The notes beneath the pieces are model-generated. The model had not been told where the DNA came from. It saw nothing but the letters and a program-made list of their open reading frames with translations, and ran no database searches. From Palsa-739 sp035532535 (GTDB lineage Bacteria > Actinomycetota > Thermoleophilia > Gaiellales > Gaiellaceae), in contig DATKQT010000025.1 in the NCBI GenBank assembly GCA_035532535.1, positions 1 through 17,068 of the forward strand: 17,068 bases of DNA, written 5' to 3'. The position numbers were made by a program, and so were the translations under genes. Below are positions 13,455 to 17,068 of this stretch, piece after piece (within the stretch, counting starts at the first letter, position 1; the number at the start of each line of letters is the position of its first letter).

Positions 13455-13489
13455 TTGACGTGAAGTTGGCCCGCCCCAGTTCACGTCAA
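13455..13489. repeat. 10-bp inverted repeat between flippase gene and fmdB
   Basis: TTGACGTGAA (13455-13464) and TTCACGTCAA (13480-13489) are perfect reverse complements separated by 15 nt. The arm at 13480-13489 includes the flippase-like gene's stop codon. It could be a rho-independent-like hairpin (no T-tract) or an operator upstream of fmdB. Confidence 0.6.
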
Positions 13490-14503
13490 GCCTCCGCCCG
13501 GGTCTCGGACAGTCATAGCCCGCAGACGCTCGAACGAGAGCCCTTCGCGCAGGAGACAGGCGATCCCGAAGACGTAGCCGACCGACGACTCGATCGCCTG
13601 GAGAGCGATCCCGTACGCGACGGCACGCGAATTCGACACGCCGTAAGCCGTCAGCGGTACGGCGATCGCCGCCTGCAGGACTCCGAGATTCCCCGGCCAC
13701 AGAGGCAGGACGAGGGCGACGTTCATCACTGCGAGAACGGCCGCCGCGGCGATCACGGGCAGATGGATGTCGAAGGCGACAAGAGCGGCCCAGACGGCGC
13801 CAAGTTGGAGGAGCCACGCCACCGTCTGCCAGCCCGCCGAGATGAGCGACGGCACGGGACGGCGCAGGATGCCGAGGCCCTCGCGGGTACGCGTGAGCAT
13901 CCCACCGAAGCGTCCCTCCACCTCCTCCCCGCCGTACTCGTGCCGCCGCGCAAGCGCGACGCCGACGACGACGAACGCAATCCCGGCAGCAAGCACGCCC
14001 CACAGCGCCGCCCGCGCCGCCGACGGGATCTTCGCGCTGACGAGCACCCAGATGATGAGCGCGATCGAGGGAAACACCTCGAGGATCCGGTGGGCGAGCA
14101 CGCTCCCGATGAACGCGGGCCACAGGCCCGGCCGCTCCCGCTTCGGCATCCTCCGCATGAGGACGCCGATGCGCGCCACCTCGCCGACGCGGCCGGGGAG
14201 GACGCCGTTCGCGAAGATCCCGACGAAGAACGCGGAGAAGACGTCAATGAGGCGCGGGTGCGGCTCCGGTACCGCCTCCTTGATCACGTTGTCCCACGAC
14301 ATCGCCCGCGCGAGCGCGGACACGAAGTTGAGGAGCACGGCGACGGCTGCCCAGCCCCAGCTGATCCCCACCAGGTCGTGCCCGACCTGAGCCCAGTTCG
14401 GACCGTGGAAGATGAGGAGCGCGATCAGCCCGGCCGCGGCCGCGACGATGAGCCCGGCGTGTAGAAGACCCGACCGGCGGAGCTTGACTAGCCGGAGCTG
14501 CAG
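13481..14503 (-). CDS. Flippase-like integral membrane protein (LPG synthase TM / UPF0104 type), start uncertain
   Basis: This protein of about 340 residues has roughly eight hydrophobic segments. Family features are LLNFVSALARAMSWDNVIKE after the second membrane segment, the signature FFVGIFANGVLPGRVGEVARI, HRILEVFPSIALIIWVL and NVALVLPLWPGNLGVLQAAI. Related proteins are the membrane domain of lysylphosphatidylglycerol synthase and putative glycolipid or isoprenoid carriers in envelope synthesis. No ATG, GTG or TTG lies before the first membrane segment. CTG 14503 is given as a provisional start; the more natural codon at 14488, overlapping the stop of the upstream gene, reads GTC. The gene follows the 549-aa membrane protein without a gap. 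Substrate unknown. Confidence 0.8.
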   Translation of the reverse strand: MQLRLVKLRRSGLLHAGLIVAAAAGLIALLIFHGPNWAQVGHDLVGISWGWAAVAVLLNFVSALARAMSWDNVIKEAVPEPHPRLIDVFSAFFVGIFANGVLPGRVGEVARIGVLMRRMPKRERPGLWPAFIGSVLAHRILEVFPSIALIIWVLVSAKIPSAARAALWGVLAAGIAFVVVGVALARRHEYGGEEVEGRFGGMLTRTREGLGILRRPVPSLISAGWQTVAWLLQLGAVWAALVAFDIHLPVIAAAAVLAVMNVALVLPLWPGNLGVLQAAIAVPLTAYGVSNSRAVAYGIALQAIESSVGYVFGIACLLREGLSFERLRAMTVRDPGGGLT

Positions 14504-16137
14504 TTCGTCTGCTTCCCGTCGACGACCTGCCCGACCCAGCTCGCGGGCGTCCCGGGTGCTGTTAGCGAGAACGGCCCGGGCCGCGAGAGGTCGAGGATCG
14601 TCATCTTGTCCGGGCCCCGCGCCACGCAGCCGGCGCCGTGCAAGTGCCAGTACGGGTTGTAGTGCACCCGGAGGAGGTAGCGACCGGCGCTGGCGACACG
14701 GCCGCTCGTCACCGTGTGACCGAACGAGGTGATGACCGGGTGACCGGGACCCGACAGGAGCGGAGTTGCATGCGGCAGCTCGTAGATGAGCCAGTTCTTG
14801 CTCCGGAAGACGAGCGTCAACCCTGCGGCGCGCGAGCGGACGATCTGCGCCTCGCGCGGGCCGCCGTCCCAGTCGAGCGGTGCCGTCCGGGCGAGAAGCA
14901 CGTAACGGACGGCGTTCTGGCGGAGCCATTCGACGTACGTGCGGGCGTCGAGCGTGTTCGAGTAGAGGATCGCGTTGTAGACCTCGTCGATCTGGCGATA
15001 CCACCCGCGCGCGAGGGGAATCCCGGCTCGCGGGATCCAGTCCGCCTCCCAGTGCTCCGCGGTCGGAACGACCTCGACGCGGTACCCCGGCTGCTGCCGC
15101 TCGCGAAGGTAGTGGATCGCCGGCGCCCAGTAGCTCGCCTGCTGCGTGTTGTTGTCCAGCCGGGACGGGATGAGCAAGAAGTACGGGACGATGTTGTACG
15201 CGAAGGCACACGCGCATGCGAGCACGACAAGCCGGCGCGGCTGGAAATCCGCGAGGCTCGCCGTGAGGAGCATCACCGGGAAGACGAACGCGTCGAGGCG
15301 CGTCCAGTTGTCGCCGAGCGGCGACGAGACGACGTAGAAGAACACGCTGCCGAGACCCCAGAGCGCGAAGAACGCCATGAACGGCGCGGCGGCGCGCGCC
15401 CGCCGGGCGACTATGAAGCCGAGAACGCTGACGATCATCACGCTGGCGAAGTCCTCCCAGTGGAAGGGGTAGACGCCCTGACTCGTCCTGAAGAGGAAGA
15501 GCGCGGTTCCCTCGAAACCGGCGGCGACGACGAGACCGGCCGCGAACCAGATGCGGCGGCGAGAGATCCCACGCCGCACGACGGCGTACGAGACGACGAT
15601 GAGGCAGAGGAACGCGAACGCGAGCGGGCTGAAGCCGATCGTGAGGATCGCCGGGACGATCGCCAGGCGGTGCCGACGCAACTGGAGGAGCTTGAGCGTC
15701 GCGAGCATCGCGGTGAAGCCGAGCGAGTACGCGAAGAGACCGGTGAACATCGGCGCCGCGGCGAGAACGCCGAAGACACGAGACGGCCAGAGAGCAGCCC
15801 GTCCCCATTCCCGCATCGCGATCGACGAGAAGAGAACGGTGGAGGCGACAGCCGCAGCGAAGACGAGCGGGAGGTTCCCGACGACCGCAGTCGGCAGGTA
15901 GTAGAGGAGGCTGTACGAGGTGAGCGGGTACCAGCCCGCGTACGAGAAGTTGTCCCAGACGAAGATCCCGTGCCGGACGAGGTATGTCCGGTAGAGGTGG
16001 ACGGCCGCATCGCCGGGAGCCGGCCCGATGGCGATGACGACCGCCGCGACCATCGCCGTGACGGCGGCTCCGATCAGGAGCTCGCGACGGCGCATGAAGC
16101 GCGGAAGGTCGATCGCGTTCGCGGCTACAGCGCTCAT
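14488..16137 (-). CDS. Large multi-pass membrane protein, GT-C / PTPS-related-like
   Basis: This 549-residue protein has about ten hydrophobic segments in residues 20-340 and a soluble C-terminal domain of about 200 residues. An early exoplasmic loop has GDAAVHLYRTYLVRHG (42-57) and WDNFSYAGWYP (61-71), reminiscent of the acidic-His loop in GT-C fold enzymes and membrane proteins labelled 6-pyruvoyl-tetrahydropterin synthase-related. The C-terminal part (residues from about 380) is a mixed soluble domain, with YVEWLRQNAVRYVLLAR and a beta-rich end (GRYLLRVHYNPYWHL). I cannot assign a reaction. ATG 16137 is used because the upstream part of the frame lacks family-like sequence; the Shine-Dalgarno is weak. 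It overlaps the flippase-like gene and is flanked upstream by an insertion sequence in divergent orientation. Confidence 0.75.
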   Translation of the reverse strand: MSAVAANAIDLPRFMRRRELLIGAAVTAMVAAVVIAIGPAPGDAAVHLYRTYLVRHGIFVWDNFSYAGWYPLTSYSLLYYLPTAVVGNLPLVFAAAVASTVLFSSIAMREWGRAALWPSRVFGVLAAAPMFTGLFAYSLGFTAMLATLKLLQLRRHRLAIVPAILTIGFSPLAFAFLCLIVVSYAVVRRGISRRRIWFAAGLVVAAGFEGTALFLFRTSQGVYPFHWEDFASVMIVSVLGFIVARRARAAAPFMAFFALWGLGSVFFYVVSSPLGDNWTRLDAFVFPVMLLTASLADFQPRRLVVLACACAFAYNIVPYFLLIPSRLDNNTQQASYWAPAIHYLRERQQPGYRVEVVPTAEHWEADWIPRAGIPLARGWYRQIDEVYNAILYSNTLDARTYVEWLRQNAVRYVLLARTAPLDWDGGPREAQIVRSRAAGLTLVFRSKNWLIYELPHATPLLSGPGHPVITSFGHTVTSGRVASAGRYLLRVHYNPYWHLHGAGCVARGPDKMTILDLSRPGPFSLTAPGTPASWVGQVVDGKQTNCSSG

Positions 16138-16195
16138 CGCATGGGTATCTTCGCACGCCCGCCCCACGGAAGAGCTCCGCCTAGACGATTGATTC

Positions 16196-16211
16196 CACGG
16201 CGATGGCCGTG
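16196..16211. repeat. Short palindrome upstream of the transposase gene
   Basis: CACGGC (16196-16201) and GCCGTG (16206-16211) pair around GATG. The left end of the insertion sequence is expected in roughly 16180-16260, but the right end lies outside the window, so the terminal inverted repeat cannot be identified. Confidence 0.3.
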
Positions 16212-16279
16212 TTCGAGGGGTTTTGTGCAGAGAGGCCGAAGTCGGCGGTACTGAATACACCGTCGACCAGGAGGCCACG

Positions 16280-17068
16280 ATGGACGCCGACCTCGACACT
16301 CTCTGCATCGCTGTTTATTGCACGGCGGACGATCTCCTGCCGGAACCGCCAGGGAACGCCCGTCGGATGGTCACAGACGCGGAGGTCGTCACGCTCTGTG
16401 TGGCGCAGGCGATGATGGGGATCCCCAGCGACCGCCGTTTCCTGGCGGTTGCTGCCAAGCGGCTCGGGCATTTGTTCCCGAAGCTGCCTGGCCAGTCCGG
16501 GTACTTCAAGCGCCGTCGCCAACTCGCGGACACGATCGAGTGGCTGATGAGTGTCTTCGCGAGCCAGAGCCCCGGGTACGAGGATGATCTGCTGCTGATC
16601 GACTCGACACCGGTTGAGTGCGCTAGAAGCCGCGAAACCGTGAAGCGCTCTCAGCTCGCTGACGCTGCCGACTACGGGTATTGCGCTTCCCACTCGCGCT
16701 ACTTCTGGGGCTTCCGACTGCACGCGATCTTCGCCCCGGACGGCACCCCACGTGCGCTCACATTGGCCTCCCCCAAACGCGACGAGCGTGAGGTCGGGCT
16801 CGAGCTGCTCGCCCGCTGCCGACGCGACGGCGGCGAAACCCTGCTCGGCGACAAGGGCTACGCCGGCCGCGAGTTCGCCCAAGCCGTCAGCGAGCTGGAC
16901 GCCACGATCGTGCGTCCCCGCCGAAAAGACGAACCCGGACACGGACCACACCTCGCACCGATCCGACAACGGATCGAGTCGATCTTCTGGACCTGCAAAG
17001 ACCTACTCACCCTCGAACGCCACGGCGCCCGCACCCTCGACGGCATCAGAGAACGCGTCCTCCAGCGC
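16280..17068 (+). CDS. IS982-like DDE transposase (partial, C-terminus outside window)
   Basis: The open frame runs 263 codons from ATG 16280 to the window end with no stop. IS982-type transposases are about 290 residues, so only a short end is missing. Catalytic triad candidates are D108 in LLIDSTPVE, D191 in LLGDKGYAG and E233 in RQRIESIFW, the last followed by K240. Between them are the family motifs YGYCASHSRYFWGFRLHAI (132-150) and SPKRDERE (164-171). GAGG lies about 5 nt before the ATG. No frameshift or stop is seen, so the copy may be active. Its left end lies in the short gap next to the divergent membrane protein gene. Confidence 0.9.
   Translation, partial: MDADLDTLCIAVYCTADDLLPEPPGNARRMVTDAEVVTLCVAQAMMGIPSDRRFLAVAAKRLGHLFPKLPGQSGYFKRRRQLADTIEWLMSVFASQSPGYEDDLLLIDSTPVECARSRETVKRSQLADAADYGYCASHSRYFWGFRLHAIFAPDGTPRALTLASPKRDEREVGLELLARCRRDGGETLLGDKGYAGREFAQAVSELDATIVRPRRKDEPGHGPHLAPIRQRIESIFWTCKDLLTLERHGARTLDGIRERVLQR

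Larger units (their letters stand above)
16138..17068 (+). mobile_element. IS982-family insertion sequence, left part
   Basis: The transposase and its upstream non-coding sequence form an insertion sequence whose left boundary lies somewhere in 16138-16279 and whose right boundary is beyond the window. Start given here is the limit of the flanking gene, not a measured end. No target duplication can be checked. Confidence 0.55.

Noticed and set aside
13481..16156. Single 891-aa minus-strand open frame as a fusion protein
   Set aside because: Only the last third looks like a protein; the first two thirds are out of frame with the 549-aa membrane protein and Arg-rich.
14638..16254. Plus-strand open frame (538 aa) opposite the 549-aa membrane protein
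   Set aside because: Highly charged, low-complexity Arg/Glu/Asp sequence with no domain; the minus strand encodes plausible membrane helices.
16181..16969. Minus-strand 262-aa open frame within the insertion sequence
   Set aside because: It is the antisense of the transposase, whose DDE motifs are clear on the plus strand.

Overview
The window is high-GC (roughly 70% by eye) and gene-dense. Almost every gene lies on the minus strand. GC content, gene content and codon style point to an actinobacterium, most likely the class Thermoleophilia (Gaiella-like). This is an inference from general resemblance; no 16S or marker search was possible. Reading in the direction of minus-strand transcription, from high to low coordinates, the layout is as follows.

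(1) 16280-17068, plus strand: an IS982-like DDE transposase cut by the window end. (2) 16137-13481: a 549-aa multi-pass membrane protein followed by an overlapping flippase-like (LPG synthase TM / UPF0104 type) membrane protein, probably a cell-envelope pair. (3) 13436-11010: an fmdB-type zinc ribbon, greA, and a family 4 (Fe-S) uracil-DNA glycosylase gene interrupted by a 354-residue LAGLIDADG intein. (4) 10689-10979, plus strand: a small DUF1330 protein. (5) 10508-8085: the tightly overlapping tsaE-tsaB-rimI-tsaD cluster for tRNA t6A modification and ribosomal protein acetylation. (6) 7986-5642: glutamate dehydrogenase, a glutaredoxin-like protein whose start codon appears lost, and the NADH/NAD-sensing repressor Rex. 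(7) 5602-3170: a PadR regulator, a membrane protein and a GT4 glycosyltransferase in one operon behind a very clear promoter and operator. (8) 2868-1: a YbdK-type carboxylate-amine ligase, then the K+-independent proton-pumping pyrophosphatase HppA, which runs off the left end.

Two non-coding themes recur. First, the genes that head transcription units (padR, the ligase, tsaE, the DUF1330 gene, fmdB) carry a TANNNT -10 hexamer 6-7 nt before the start codon and no Shine-Dalgarno, so they look leaderless; gdh, rimI and hppA have good Shine-Dalgarno sequences. Second, two diverged copies of a palindrome-rich intergenic repeat built around a GGGGTC-GACCCC core lie in opposite orientation 7.4 kb apart (3035-3150 and 10541-10660), and further perfect hairpins sit at 2926-2946, 6306-6332 and 13455-13489.

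I found no CRISPR array, tRNA, rRNA, phage module or defence system. The least ordinary item is the UDG intein: its obligatory +1 cysteine is also a predicted ligand of the host enzyme's iron-sulfur cluster.
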